Under the pieces are notes generated by a model that saw only the letters and a program-made list of their open reading frames with translations, was not told where the DNA came from and ran no database searches. A program made the translations under genes and the position numbers. Positions 45,444 to 58,134 of a stretch of 64,000 bases of DNA are shown in pieces. The stretch's first letter is position 1. Each line of letters starts with the position of its first letter. Origin of the DNA: Tenodera sinensis (lineage: Eukaryota; Arthropoda; Insecta; Mantodea; Mantidae). The stretch is from the NCBI GenBank assembly GCA_030765045.1, contig CM060962.1, forward strand, positions 144,549,025 through 144,613,024, read 5' to 3'.

Positions 45444-45935
45444 CAGCATAACTCAAAAACGAAAAGTGTAAGTGTAAACATCTTTCAAGGATGCAACACC
45501 GAGGTTTTAAACAAAATCCCTCTACTCTTTACATGGAAACTTTTTAGAAAATTTTTATTTTCTCAAAAATAAAAGTTTTCGTAAATTTTTATTTTCTCGA
45601 AAATGAAATGTTTCGAAAATTTTGACCTTCTCGAAAATGGCTAACGACTTTCATTAAAATGTTATGTGTTTAATATATTTTTATGGCAAATGAAATATGT
45701 ACCTATATGTACCCACGTAGTCCTGTTTACTCTTGATCATTTTTGCATAACTGGTAAACCGTAAGAGATAGACCAAATCTTACTGTACAGAAATGCAGAT
45801 CTCCTTAAAACACAATTTATGTGCAAATAAGTTTTTTGTGGAGTGAACTCTTTCGGAGATAGTCTGTATTTGCATGAGTTTTGCAATACTTCTACCTTTC
45901 TTAGATGGATGGTCGTTATTCGCATTTGTATATCT
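45238..45935 (+). repeat. Dispersed repeat family A, copy 4
   Basis: The best partner of copy 3: CTACTACGTATAATAAATAG at the start, ATGTCGAAATTTCACCCGAA, a GT tract at about 45375-45440, GAACAGCATAACTCAAAAAC and GTAAACCGTAAGAGATAGAC. It passes directly into the LINE endonuclease fragment at 45937. Confidence 0.8.
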
Positions 45936-45936
45936 T

Positions 45937-46515
45937 AGCTGTGCAAAAAGAACGGAATTTTAAAACCCTCATATAGCGACCAGTTTTAAAAGATTTGACT
46001 ACGGCTCAAAGCCTACTGGCCATGACAAGGCATTTGATTTTCACGATACTGCTATAAGGAATTAGTAATTATACTTATTACTTTTTGACATATGAATATA
46101 CACATTTCTTGTTCACTTAAGTCTAGAAAATACATACTATTTGGTGGAAATATTAGAACATTTTTAAATACAGGAATAATTAATTACGATTTATTAAAAC
46201 GTATACATTGCGATGGTTTCGAAATGGCTATATTTACGTTTACAACCCGTTTTGTTTTCTAATTTTAGTTTTACGAAAGACTGGGCGTAATTGCATTGAC
46301 AAGCAACAAAATTGGCGACTAGTTCTTGACCCTAAAATCATATTTGGGGGAAAAAAAAAACGTTTAGAGACAAATACAAAATTTCAAATTGGGAAGTGAT
46401 TAATCTACAGTTTGGTGCTCGTGGAGTGATTACTAAATTTACTGTTAATTTGTTCCGACGTTATGAATTGCAAGAATACAAGTATAATTTCTGCAAATGT
46501 TTATCTCGACTGGCA
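45937..46515 (+). pseudogene. Non-LTR retrotransposon C-terminus with RLE-type endonuclease remnant
   Basis: The plus strand encodes RKTGRNCIDKQQNWRLVLDP followed, after a frameshift near 46376, by NWEVINLQFGARGVITKFTV and RRYELQE. These motifs belong to the restriction-like endonuclease region that follows reverse transcriptase in R2-type LINEs, with the ID-x(n)-LDPxIRF core and the later WEVxxxxFGARGxIxKF motif. The enzyme nicks the target to prime reverse transcription. A second copy lies in the opposite orientation at 51655-52230. Both are 5'-truncated and frameshifted. Confidence 0.65.
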
Positions 46516-47048
46516 TGAAAAAGATAGAGGAATAAGTGTCTGTAGGAATAGTTAGTAAAAGAGTACAGAAAGTTATGTGAGTGTAACACATCAGAGTTTT
46601 TGTATAGTATTTTTTAATCAGCAGTTGATCTGTAAAGCCTCCTATCGCAGAAAATGGGTATTTACTGTTATCAGCTTTTCTGATTTCCTCTTAAAACAAT
46701 GAACGGAAGAAAAGTGAATGAAAACAGGAAGAGGTGAGTAACAAATGTCTTCTTTCACATCTAATTAGAGAACGGTGTGTAGAATTGTGTGTCTAGAAGA
46801 ACGAATGTATATTAGTAGGAGGAAAAAGACCACATAGTTCAAGATTTTGTGCTGACAGCTGTTGGTAACGTACTTCCGGTATGCGTTTTTGCGCGTAATT
46901 AATGCTAGGCAGTTTCCTCGATATTCTAAATATTGTACCTGTCCACATATTTGCTTCAAGAGATACGTGGAGAAGTTTGGATACTATTTAAAGCCGACTA
47001 CAGGTACCGAGAAAGAAACTTTTGATATTTGATGACTGTTCCTTTTTG
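46516..47048. other. No gene recognised
   Basis: Nothing assigned. GTGAGTGTAACAC near 46575 loosely recalls the units of the array at 27.8-29.4 kb. Confidence 0.4.
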
Positions 47049-47049
47049 G

Positions 47050-47345
47050 AGCGCAGTTGGTAGCGCGCTTGCCTCTGGTGCGGAGGATCCGGGTTCGATA
47101 CCCGGTACCAGCATGGGGATTTTATCCCTTCTGGGAGGTGTGGCACGGGGTGCAATCAGCCTCATTAGATCCCGAGGAGCTACTTGATGAAAAAGTAGCG
47201 GCCCCAGGTCGTGAAGACCGCATAACTGGCCGTGAGGGATCGGGACAGTGACCACGCACCACCCTCCAGTACTGCACCCCACCAATGACGCAGCGGCTGG
47301 ACGGTAAGGCTGTTGTGCCGGGGCTTAGTTTAGTTTAATTTAGTT
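47050..47345 (+). mobile_element. tRNA-derived SINE, family B copy 1
   Basis: A tRNA-like head with A-box AGCGCAGTTGGTAGCGCGC and B-box GGGTTCGATACCC, a conserved body of about 220 bp including GGGGATTTTATCCCTTCTGG, and a tail of TTTAG-like repeats. Possible short duplication TTTTTGGA at both ends, which is weak. It is the full-length partner of the minus-strand copy at 47812. Confidence 0.85.
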
Positions 47346-47797
47346 ATTTTTTGGAAGTGATGCGAGCACACATGTGCCTGCCCCGTATCTGTTGTCATTT
47401 GTTCCGGGCAGACATGTAGCGCTTCAGCTGATTTCATGCACTCTGTGTTGTGTAACAGTAACCTTCCTTAATTTAACCCTGTTGGGAAGAACATCCATTA
47501 TGACCTTTCACTTAATTAAAGACGCTTCTTGCGCATTATATGGAAAATAAAGTCGTATGAAAAACTAGAAGAGAACGAAGAGAAGAGAATCAAGGCCTTT
47601 GAGCTATGTGTTTAAGTGATGAAGTTAAAGAGGATATCTTTAAAGGTCCTAAATAACCAACTATAAAAAGAAATAAAATCTATTCAATTCACTGAATGCT
47701 TGTTTTTTGATGAGCCATCATATGGTTTAAAAAATCGGATGTGTTACATACACATCACCTTCACCGCCCACCGTTCTACAAACAAAGCTTAATCTTG
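47346..47797. other. No gene recognised
   Basis: Spacer between the two family B SINEs. No element recognised. Confidence 0.4.
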
Positions 47798-47811
47798 CCT
47801 TCTTCATGTTA

Positions 47812-48122
47812 CTAAACTAAACCCCGGCGCGAGAGCCCACAAGGGGCCAAGGCCTACCGCCCAGCCGCTGCGTCCCCCACCTCTGCCCACTACAGGCGTC
47901 ATTGGTGAGGTGCAGTATTGGAGGGTGGGACGTGGTCAGCGCCCCGAGCCCTCCCGGCCGGTTATGCGGTCTTCTAGACCTGGGGCCGCTACTTCTCTAT
48001 CAAGTAGCTCCTCAATTGGTCCCCCCGGGACCTAACGAGGCTGAGTGCACCCCGTGCCAGACCTCCCAGAGGGGATAAAATCCCCATGCTGGTACCGGGG
48101 ATCGAACCCGGGTCCTCCGCGC
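47812..48122 (-). mobile_element. tRNA-derived SINE, family B copy 2, 5'-truncated
   Basis: Minus-strand copy of the SINE at 47050 with the B-box but no A-box, truncated within the tRNA-like head at GCGGAGGAC. A perfect 14-bp duplication, CCTTCTTCATGTTA, lies at 47798-47811 and 48123-48136. Truncation with a clean target duplication shows that reverse transcription stopped early. This copy could not be transcribed from its own promoter. Confidence 0.92.
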
Positions 48123-48136
48123 CCTTCTTCATGTTA

Positions 48137-48785
48137 ATCATGTTATATTACGCATGGTGGTTATGTTGGTATGCGCTCGACCTTCCTTTTCTTATCAACT
48201 AGAAACATCCAACAATTCAAACATTACAGCTATTTTACGACATTGTCCACAGGTATTTAAATACACATTTTAACCCAATCAGGTTGTAGTAAAGTGCAAT
48301 GGACACCTTAGACTTTTTTTTTTCTGTTCTTTATGAGGAGAGATAGCTAAATATAATCTAGATTTGTTTTAAAAAGTGAACATTGACATTTGGAGTAACT
48401 AAGAGTGTTGCACATTAATTGGAACAATCATAATTAATTTAACATTAGGGTCTAGTGCACTGGAAAGTAGATTCGAAAATTATTAAGGAATATGGTACTA
48501 GGCTGATAAGTTCCTTTCAGAGGTTGGTTCATTATTTCAAACAACCATCTCGGCCGATAAGTCATAAAGAGAGTGTGGGATTGTAATATATCCCCTTCTG
48601 TTGACCCTTCTACCTCGTAGTAGAGTGTAATGCCAACTTGATTCCCAAAGTTCGAGAGCTTCCAGAGCAAAATAATGGTGGGGAGAGGGGGAGGAATCTA
48701 GCATATTATTCCTTTCCTTCTTGAAGCAGATGCCGGTATGGAACCTGTTGGTGGAAGATGATGAAGCAGGAAATGTTTAAATTTG
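48137..48785. other. No gene recognised
   Basis: A 72-codon minus-strand open frame at 48452-48670 has no recognisable motif. Confidence 0.4.
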
Positions 48786-48789
48786 GAAA

Positions 48790-48905
48790 GGTAAAATCAG
48801 ACTGAAAGATGTAATGTCATAGCGAGGATGTGAACCACGATGTTCAGCTTTCCGTGCCGTTGCTCTAACCAACTGAGCTGCCATAACAATATACCGGCGT
48901 GACAT
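48790..48905 (-). mobile_element. tRNA-like SINE head or tRNA pseudogene
   Basis: On the minus strand ATGGCAGCTCAGTTGGTTAG (A-box region) is followed about 40 bp later by GTGGTTCACATCCTCGC (B-box-like). The B-box departs from GGTTCRANNCC, and no complete cloverleaf with paired acceptor stem is evident. No target duplication found. Confidence 0.6.
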
Positions 48906-49544
48906 TAAATTCTCCAACTGAATCGCATTTTATCCGCTAAATTGCAAGGCGTCCCCAAATTCATTTTGAGACAACACACATCAATAACGACTTACAATCA
49001 CTGTTAGGTCAATGAATGCTACTCGTAATTATTTTTCAGTGTTTAAGCTGAGGTTGGAAAGGTAGAATGAGACAAAGAATCTTCTGTGTTCCATTCACAT
49101 GACTTTCTCTATAGTCAATCGTTTATTGGTGTATTCAAACTATTCTTCCCAATGTTTATTTCCTCACCTAGTTCATTTTAATTGAGATAAACTTTTTCAG
49201 ACATTTCGTTAGGTATACAAAGGAACTAGCGATGTGAAATGTTTAAGTATTGGAAGCTGTATACTGGCCTTGGTTAAACTATCTGTCTACCCCTTCTTCT
49301 GCTTCTTATTTTGCAGTTCCTTTTTGTTGTTCGAGACAAACGTTTGCTGAAATCACTTTATTACACATTTCAAAGTAGGCTTCTTCGCCCTTTATCTTAA
49401 AAATAAAGAGCAAAATAATTATTTGCAATTCAAAATTTTGATGCATGTAATAAAAATTTAATTTAATTGAGGCAATATATATAATATATATACTATTGAG
49501 AATCGGCCCTATGTCGATTGGACTTAAGATTTATTTTTGATATT

Positions 49545-50025
49545 CTGTAGCTTTTACTTTGTCTAAGGTATGGTGTAGCGTGCAAAAATTTGATATCGAA
49601 ATTTCACCGGAAACGTGTTTTGAAATCGCCGAATAAAACATGTTTAGAAAATATGCAGTGTGTGCGTGAATGTGTTTCAGTATCTTCCAAACATGCGACA
49701 CAAGATGTTTAAGAAGGCCTTCTCACCCAAAACTATCCTTCACATGAACAATTTTGTAAATTGTATACCTTCTCGAAAACGATTCATGATTTTGATTAAA
49801 ATACGCATATTTTAAATATTCACATGATAATTAAATGTATATTTTGAAATTCCTTGGAATTGTTTGTGATGGCTCTGTACATTCGAAAGAATTTTGTATG
49901 GTTTTGTTTAAACGTTAACAGATAGACAAAACCTACAACACCAAAAATGCACATATTTCTAAAAGAAGTAGATTTTAAAATAGCTTTTAGTGTGGGAACA
50001 GCCATTTTCGAAATATCCTTTAGGT
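49545..50025 (+). repeat. Dispersed repeat family A, copy 5
   Basis: Contains TTGATATCGAAATTTCACCG, a short GTGTGTGCG stretch, CTTCCAAACATGCGACAC, CCTTCTCGAAAACGATTCATG and, at the end, GGAACAGCCATTTTCGAAATA, in the same order as in copies 3 and 4. Confidence 0.7.
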
Positions 50026-50675
50026 ATTATTGGTTTCAGATGTTCAATAATGTCACTTTGTAAAACTGCTGTCGCTATTAAACTGTTTCTCCCAATGTCA
50101 CAGAAAGAGGACAGTATACAGCAAACAGTTTTTAAACAATTGACTACCGCTGTTCTCATAACGAACTGTGTAATGAAACTATTAGTGTTAGCACTTCTCT
50201 ATTAACTTGAAGTAGATACAATAAGATTTTCAGGAAGACTCTGTAGATGATATAGAGTAATAAACATTAATGCACAGAGAAATCATATGAATGTAACACA
50301 ACCTACTTTTTTTCTTCTTTCTTTTCTTCATCTTTTGTATTATTTTAGCATTCTCCTTCTCACAATTCCGTTGACGATACCTATAGTATTTAAGGAAGCT
50401 TCAGAGCGTGTTACTTTTGGTACCTAATCTTCAAGGAGTTTCCATCGGAAATGCTATAGCATCATTTCAACTTCGAGGAATAACTGTTGCAATGACCAGT
50501 TAAATACCGAGAGTAAACATCTTATGTTGCCTAACCATAACTATTTATAGAGAAACATATTCTGTTCTGCTTTAGTTTAAAGTTTTCAGATTTAGTGGTC
50601 CTAAATTATACTTACTACATTTTAATCCTACAGGTGTTTGTGTTGTATCGACCTCTTATGCTGCCGTGTGTGATA

Positions 50676-50846
50676 CTACAAACGCCATGAATTCAGTAAG
50701 CGATCCCTCAAATTCATTCTTTCGTTATCTTGTTTCACTTGTAAGCCGTGAGGAGAAACCTCTATTAAAACTTTTGGTTGGACTGTTTTTGTTATTTGGC
50801 TTGCAGTTAGCTCGAGGGAACTAGCCTTTTGCAGACATACGTTCAG
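50676..50846 (-). CDS. Candidate terminal exon, weak
   Basis: On the minus strand a good 3' splice acceptor (a pyrimidine-rich TGTCTTGCTATTTTACAG) precedes an open frame of 56 codons, ending at a TAG stop at 50676-50678. The product includes QPKVLIEVSPHGLQVKQ, a strand-turn-strand character seen in phosphotyrosine-binding (PTB) folds. The upstream frame is also open but has no recognisable motif. It could equally be chance. No neighbouring exon is identified. Confidence 0.2.
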   Translation of the reverse strand: MNVCLQKASSLELTASQITKTVQPKVLIEVSPHGLQVKQDNERMNLRDRLLNSWRL

Positions 50847-51208
50847 CTGTAAAATAGCAAGACACAAAAGCTTCACACCGTCACAGGTACCTACATAAGA
50901 TGGGTAAGAATTCGGTAGCTTATGCCCTAGTTTTTTTAGGAACATGATTGCTATCTTCCAACGAATATTACATTTTTGTCGAGCAGTGAGAGCCCAAAGA
51001 ATACAGTTTGATTTTCTTTAAACTTTTTCACCAGCACTAAAAAGAAAAAAAATCCGCTAATAGATCTGTAGAAAAAGATAATTTTAAATATGAATGCTAG
51101 AATGACACAGGATAAAAAATACTCTAATGTAAAAATATTTGATAGATAAAGTCCAATAATGTACAGAATTATTATAAAATTTGGAAACAGGACGGCTAAC
51201 CATTTTAA

Positions 51209-51574
<366 letters not shown>

Positions 51575-51654
51575 TTAATTTAGTGTAATATACAGATGAT
51601 TGTGTAAACTGTACAAAGAACCACGAATAATGTGTAAACGAATATCTTCTAACA

Positions 51655-52230
51655 CAATTGCAATTCAAAACGTCGGAAAAAATTAACAGTAAATTTAGTA
51701 ATCACACGACTAGCACTAAAAAGTAGACCAATCACTGTCAATTTGAAATTTTGTATTTGTCTCTTAAAGAAGGAATGCAAGGCTCAAAAAGTTTTTTTCC
51801 CCCTTATCAATCTCCTTAATTTGGTCTAGATTTTTTTCCCCAATCGTATTGTGGGGTCAAGAATTAATTCCCTATTTCGTTGCCTGTCAATGACAGTTAC
51901 GTCCATTCTTTGATAAAAATAAGGTTAGAAAATTATGTTGTCCACGTAAGTATCACCAATTCGAAACCATCGCAATGTATACATTTCAATAAATCGTAAT
52001 TCATTATTCCTGGATATAAAAATCTTCGTACTAATATTTCCACAAAGTAGTATGTATCTTCTAAACTTAAACGAGCAAGAAATATGTATATGTCACCAAG
52101 TAATTATACAGTATTGAGAAAATCAAATGCCTTGCCATGGCATAGATTAGGCTTTGAGCGGTAGTCAAATCTTCTAAAGCTTTGAAATTCCATTCTCTTT
52201 GCACAGCTAAGTTATAAACACAACGCCTTT
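51655..52230 (-). pseudogene. Non-LTR retrotransposon C-terminus with RLE-type endonuclease, inverted copy
   Basis: Minus-strand frames give VQREWNFKALEDLTTAQSLI near 52190, then MDVTVIDRQRNRELILDPTI near 51900 and FTVNFFRRFELQLC before a stop near 51655. The middle motif is the conserved endonuclease segment of R2-like LINEs, and it is better kept here than in the plus-strand copy at 45937. A stop replaces Trp in the WEV-like motif, and there are at least two frameshifts. A 3' untranslated stretch of about 80 bp and the TAAA tail at 51209-51573 follow. Confidence 0.65.
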
Positions 52231-52274
52231 TGCTATTACGATGATATGGAGGGAACCAACCAATCACGTGTCGT

Positions 52275-52825
52275 AAAAGAACACAATTTCTGCATGATTA
52301 AAATAGCACGGAGGAAGCGCAAGGGTAGAAAGAAGATCAAGTATCGCTACATCAAGTCAGCTATTCCAGTCGTACTGTACAGTTCCTGTCCCCGTTCCTC
52401 CAGACACAAGGTCATTCGTAGATGAAACCCAGCTCAAAGTTAGTACAGCTGGATTCACCGTTCTTGACCCCTGGAGGAAGTAAATGTAAAGTTTGAAAGC
52501 GAGTTTATTTACCAAGCCAGGTGACAGCAGACAGCAAGCGAATTGGTGTGTCAGCTTCATATGCTACTCAGATAACATTCTACTTCATAAGGTAGTATGT
52601 ACAGTCCATGCAGAAAAAATATCTATACAATGTACCTAGCTTAATTAGCTGTGCAAATGTGTTCGTATTAATACATGCATCACTGCAGATATTGTAAATT
52701 TGGTCTTTTTCCATTTAAACCCAGTTCTCTCACTATTCTGTTTAAGGATGACTTGCTGCCCTGAATCTTAATGCCTTCTCTTAAATTCTAAGTAATGTAT
52801 CTATTGTAGGAGCTTTTTTTTTCTC
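52275..52825. other. No gene recognised
   Basis: Short open frames only; nothing assigned. Confidence 0.4.
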
Positions 52826-52832
52826 CCCCCTC

Positions 52833-53070
52833 CTCTCGGTAGCGTGATTGTAAGCGTGTCTGCCTCACGTTCAAGTGGTCGCGAGTTCGTATCTCACTTA
52901 GGGCAGGTTATCCGGGTAAGGTTTTTTCCGAGGTTTTCCCTTATCCTGGGAAGACGAATGTGGGGTAACTTAAAACTCCATGGACCTCGGGCTCATTTGA
53001 GTATCATTTCATTCATTCACCGTCCGATGACATAACGATGGAGGACGTTAATTTAAAATAAAAAACCACA
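52833..53070 (+). mobile_element. tRNA-derived SINE
   Basis: Plus-strand head with TCGGTAGCGTGATTGTAAGC (A-box region) and GCGAGTTCGTATCTC (B-box region), a body with CCGGGTAAGG and GAGGTTTTCCCTTATCCTGG, and an end with CATTTCATTCATTC and ACGATGGAGG, followed by A-rich and CA repeats. The body shares the GGTTTTCC core seen in the SINE at 13258, which suggests distant relation. No clear target duplication. Confidence 0.8.
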
Positions 53071-53210
53071 CACACACATTTTTCCTGAACAGAAGAATTA
53101 TGAATCGTTCTTCTAACGGCACATTTATCGAAGTCATCTAGATCCGTTACTCATTTCGGAACTTTTTTTTTTTTTTTGGCCTGGAGTTCCAAAAGGCGTG
53201 TTCTGTTTTA

Positions 53211-53525
53211 TTAATGTTGTACGCGTTCTTGAACAATTCGTTTCACTGTTCTTTCAGGAGCTGTGGCATCTGATACGCGTTTTTGAACTTTTTTAATTTG
53301 TTTGAAAAACTCTTCTGATGTAAGCAGTTCTTTGATTTTAGCTTTTTTCTTCAGGTATGCCCATACATTTGAAACAATTTCGCTACTCTGATTGTGTAAT
53401 GTTTTGGATCCTACTGATCGCAAATATCTTAATATGTCTTTAATTACTGCACGCTGCACAAAACAGCAACCGTGAATTAGCCAGGACTGTTGAAATGCAG
53501 ACACCACTAAATTCCCCCTCCCCAC
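53211..53525 (-). pseudogene. Transposase N-terminal region, DNA-binding type
   Basis: A 104-codon minus-strand frame includes KTLHNQSSEIVSNVWAYLKK near the middle and ends VSDATAPERTVKRIVQE. Similar N-termini (LxSQxREIVxNVxxYF..., then RTAEATGVSxRTVxRI) precede DDE domains in transposases that are very common in cockroach-like genomes. The second part is a helix-turn-helix. The catalytic domain is absent from the neighbouring sequence. Function inferred from motif memory only. Confidence 0.5.
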
Positions 53526-53609
53526 CCCACCTGTTGTGCAATGGTTTCACTCGCAGAATTTTATGAGCTGATGAAAGAGACAGAAGCTATAGGTTCCCTA
53601 CAGGACTTC

Positions 53610-54092
53610 CACTCATGATCAGGGGTCAAGAACTACGCTTGTACCGTGCGATCGTCCCGCCCCTGATACTGTACGGGTGCGAGGTCTGGGGAACGGTGGC
53701 TCCGAAGGCTGCAGGTCCTGCAGAACAGGGCGCTTAGGATGATCTACGATACCGAACGTAGATTCCCATCACACATCCTCCACACTTACTCCAGCATGCC
53801 ATATATTGTGGACGTCGTGCGGGACAGGACTCGCACAATGTATGCCAAACTCACACCTCATCCTAACCAGTTGGTCAACACACTGGGGCAATACGACCAT
53901 CGCCTACCTAGACGGCGGCAGAGCTACCGCTTGCCCAAGGGTAACTACTGCTATCCCCTCAAACACCTAAACTGCCAAATGTACTTCACACTTGGCACCA
54001 CCACACCCTTCACCTATTCCTCTCGGTTTCCTGTCACTAACACTGCATTGCTCGACGGTCCCACAAGCGGCCGGCGAAGTAAGAAGTAGGGC
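53610..54092 (+). pseudogene. Jockey-like LINE reverse transcriptase C-terminus
   Basis: The plus strand reads LRLYRAIVPPLILYGCEVWG, then after a frameshift near 53705 VLQNRALRMIYDTERRFPSH and on to a stop at about 54089. The order Y-x-x-L-(I/V)-P-x-L-x-Y-G-x-x-(V/I)-W-G followed by LQxxQNxALRxI is typical of the thumb and C-terminal region of Jockey-clade LINEs. Nothing of the polymerase core remains upstream. About 190 bp of untranslated sequence seems to follow. It may derive from the same family as the fragment at 56219-58090. Confidence 0.8.
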
Positions 54093-55190
54093 AATAGTCG
54101 CTCGGATGGCTAGACATCCAAGGTCGGACACATCTCACCGCCAGTAACAACATAGGAAATCAACCTGCACTATTTACGACATTTACACCAAAGCGTGTAA
54201 AATTAGAAACCACCTATCAACTACATGGTAAATCCGTACTAAACGGATAGGTACCGTGGCCACTTTACCATCCGCCTCGCTTAACTCAGGTGACTTGTAC
54301 TTACTCCTGGACTAAGAACGATGGTTCCAGCTGTACAGACACAGAGAATGCAAGCTCTCATTTCGATTACGCAGAAATGACGCCATATCTCCTCACAAAA
54401 TGATTTTAACGAACTTATTAGGGACCTGAATCGTTCCAAGGCACAAGCTTTGACTTCATGCCTGAAACAGTAGAGTTTACTAGACAAATTTGCTAGGATT
54501 TCTTGATTTTCACATCGTCAGGGTACCTTCCCACCATCCTTTGTCATGGAAGACTCACTGCAATGACGTGGTCTATTAAATGCTCCGGGAATGAAACATT
54601 TGCCAGTGGAATGGCGACTATTCGTTGATGGCTCCAGAACTAGCCTCCAAGCGGCACTCTTTCACAATAGTTATGGATATCCTCCTTTTCCTATACCTTA
54701 TGCCACTAAAATGAAGGAAACATACAGTAGTATGCAACTTTTCTTCAATAAATTGAAACGTTTCGCATAAGTATACTAGTGACTATCCTTGTGTTGGAAG
54801 CACACGTGTTCATTACGCTTGGTGACTGGTGGAAAAGCAGTTTCCAATATACCTCGCCAGGGAACAGTAGGAGTTCCGCAACGACGGTGGTGGAGCGACT
54901 AGACCATCTGAACCAGACAATAGCACAGAGCACAGGTGTACTCTATAAGGGGCTCGGGAAGCAAGCTTTAGAGTACACCCAACGCTTAATCTGCTTTCCT
55001 GGAGCTTCGACCAACCTAATAGCGGCAAAGCAATGGACACAGGCCCCCTTCTAGCTTGCCGCGCGGCCGCCAGTGTGCGCGCCGGTACCCAAGTTCCCAC
55101 TTTTCATACTCCTCTTCTACTTATGTCTTTCTTTCCTGGACTCACGACAAACTGACTGCCGGACCACAACACAGCGGGCTCACAAGACCT
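54093..55190. other. No gene recognised
   Basis: Open frames of up to 95 codons overlap on both strands near 54780-55100 without a recognisable domain. Confidence 0.4.
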
Positions 55191-55198
55191 CAGCCTAG

Positions 55199-56210
<1,012 letters not shown>

Positions 56211-56332
56211 CCACCTAGAGTTAGGGCCTCTAGCCCAACACCTCAAGCCGTAATGGCTTGCATAGGCGCCTCCTCTTAGGGGGTTCGGTCCTCTGTGAGT
56301 AGCCGGAGGGAACCCGCCGACAGTGGACGACG

Positions 56333-57428
56333 GTGCAACACCAGGACCTAGTACCTCGCCATCTTTCACTGAAGCGGTACAAGCAGCGCGCAAGAAGCGC
56401 GAGAAATTGTCAACGTGGAGCCACCACTGGTTTCCCACCACCCTCTCTCTCTTCCGACTCAGAGAGCGACACAGACAGCGGGTTTTACTGTAGTGAAGGG
56501 ACGCAGGAACGGGCGTAACTCCACGGGCTCGCAGCAGCCTAAACCACAGGGTGCAACCCAACCCCCAACCAAAGGGGGACCCAAAATACCACCAATTGTA
56601 GCGGATGCTTCCAAGGAGCACATTCGTACCCTGCGGCCTCTACCCTCGCGCCTGAAAGGGCACTTTCAGGCAGTCAGGAAGCCAAGGAAGGTGAATATCA
56701 AGACCTCCACACCTGAGGATTTTGAGGCGGCTAAGGCTGTACTGCGGGGAATGAACATCCCGTTTTACAGCTACTCGCCCACGCGCCTTCACATGCAACG
56801 TCGAATAATCTGGGGTCTCGCCTCCGACTGCATTCCAGAGGATGTCAAGCTGGCGCTCCTCGAGGAGCATGAAATAACAGTATCAGTGGCGCAGCTGAAG
56901 AAGACCATTGTCTCCGACGTGCAGGACTGCCGCAAGCCCGATACGGATAGCGAATGTGTTAACTGCAAAGGCGCGCACTGCAGTGTCTACAAAGGATGCG
57001 CGACGCGCCTCAAGATTATCAAGAGCCGTCGCAAAGGACGTCCAGAGATGGCTGAGGTCCGCGCTGGAGTCTCTTTTGCAAACGCCCTAAATAGGGCTGA
57101 GCAGACGCTAAACCAGGTCCAGGCACAAACAGCTGTAGCTGTAACTGCCCCTGCCACGACAGAAGCCGCGGCACCACCTCCAGGCCATACACGGATAGAG
57201 GAGACTGCAGCAGCCAACCCCTCTCTCAAACAAAAGCGGCGTAAGAAAAATAAGAGCAGGCGCCAAACCGCGGAGAGAGAACACACAGCTCAACAGCAAC
57301 CAGAGGCGCCGGCAGAGCAGTCCACTGAGGCGACTCCTGCACCAAGGGAGACTGCTGTCGCAGCCGGTCCACAGGTAGTACCTGTGCCACCCGCTGCACC
57401 CATGCCCCCCCCCCGCCCCGGATCTTAG
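56333..57428 (+). pseudogene. Jockey-like LINE ORF1 (gag-like nucleic-acid-binding protein)
   Basis: The long frame 56415-57428 has 337 codons. The earlier part of the gene is in another frame: SLSSDSESDTDSGF near 56445-56487 joins, through a frameshift near 56485, to FTVVKGRRNGRNSTGSQQ. The core IIWGLASDCIPEDVKLALLE, followed by HEITVSVAQLK, is an RNA-recognition-like PRE_C2HC region. CVNCKGAHCSVYKGC is the zinc knuckle that follows it in Jockey elements. The C-terminal 100 residues are Ala-, Pro- and Gln-rich with a basic block (KQKRRKKNKSRR). ORF1 proteins of this class package the LINE RNA. The coding part after the frameshift is still open. Confidence 0.8.
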
Positions 57429-57639
57429 GGGTAAGCCCTCCCAGGCGGATATGGAGGAATTTCAGGACCTAGACCGGTGGTTTAAGAACCTAATACACAG
57501 AACCTTGCCTGCACTTCGAGATTTCAAGCTGCTGTACGAAAGCCCTAGCCTGAGCCCCGTGCAGAAGCATGCCTTACTGGTCCAAACTTTGGCCTAGCTG
57601 TTCCCTAAATAAGCCAAGTAATGGCCTCCAGACTTGTCC

Positions 57640-58090
57640 GGAGACCATTCAGAGCTGCGTTCTGGAACGCAAATGCGATAAGGGGACATTACCCAAGCCT
57701 CACTGAGTTTCTATAATCCTATGGAATTGTCATTCCAATGGTCTGCGAAACCAACTTTGATGCTACTACGAACTTCTCGCTGCCGATTTACGTCTCCCAT
57801 CGGTCAGATCGTGTCGGCCGACTAGGGGGGTACAGCCATCTTCATTAAGAATCACATCACTCACACCTCCTTCCCCTCCTTCCACTACAACACGTGGAGG
57901 CCATTGGCCATTGGCGTGGTGGACACGGTGTTGGTGGTGGCATACGTCCCTCCTGATAACCGCTTCTATGAAGCAGATTTCAATACCCTCCTAAACCTAC
58001 ACCCTGCGCTATACATCGCAGGCGACCTCAACGCGAAGCATGCCCATTGGCACAACCGCGTCAGTGATGCCAAGGGGGCGAGAACTTTAC
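57640..58090 (+). pseudogene. Jockey-like LINE ORF2 endonuclease (APE type) fragment
   Basis: Plus-strand frames start with AAFWNANAIRGHYPSLTEFL near 57657, the usual N-terminus of the apurinic-type endonuclease (WNANGI...). After frameshifts, 57904-58090 gives VLVVAYVPPDNRF and LYIAGDLNAKHAHWHNR, the conserved GDLNAKH block with catalytic Asp and Asn. This enzyme nicks the target DNA. A short intergenic stretch separates it from ORF1. Stops near 57716 and 57840 and later shifts make it non-functional. Confidence 0.8.
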
Positions 58091-58134
58091 CACCTGATCA
58101 GCGCAAAGAAATAAAATGCAAAGAAATAACAAGG

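Larger units (their letters stand above)
56219..58092 (+). mobile_element. Jockey-like LINE, 5' portion
   Basis: Holds a 5' leader, a broken ORF1 with a PRE/C2HC-type domain, and part of the ORF2 endonuclease. It stops at about 58092, where family A copy 6 follows. The reverse transcriptase is absent, so the 3' two thirds are deleted or displaced. The element at 55199 ends immediately to its left. Confidence 0.75.

Noticed and set aside
47050..47120. Functional tRNA gene; likewise the tRNA-like heads at 13430, 23800, 39900, 48850 and 52840
   Set aside because: Each lacks a paired acceptor stem and is continuous with a longer retroposed body or tail, often with a target duplication, so these are SINE heads.
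54745..55100. Overlapping ORFs of 62-95 codons on both strands
   Set aside because: Mutually antisense, no recognisable motif, and located among decayed repeats.
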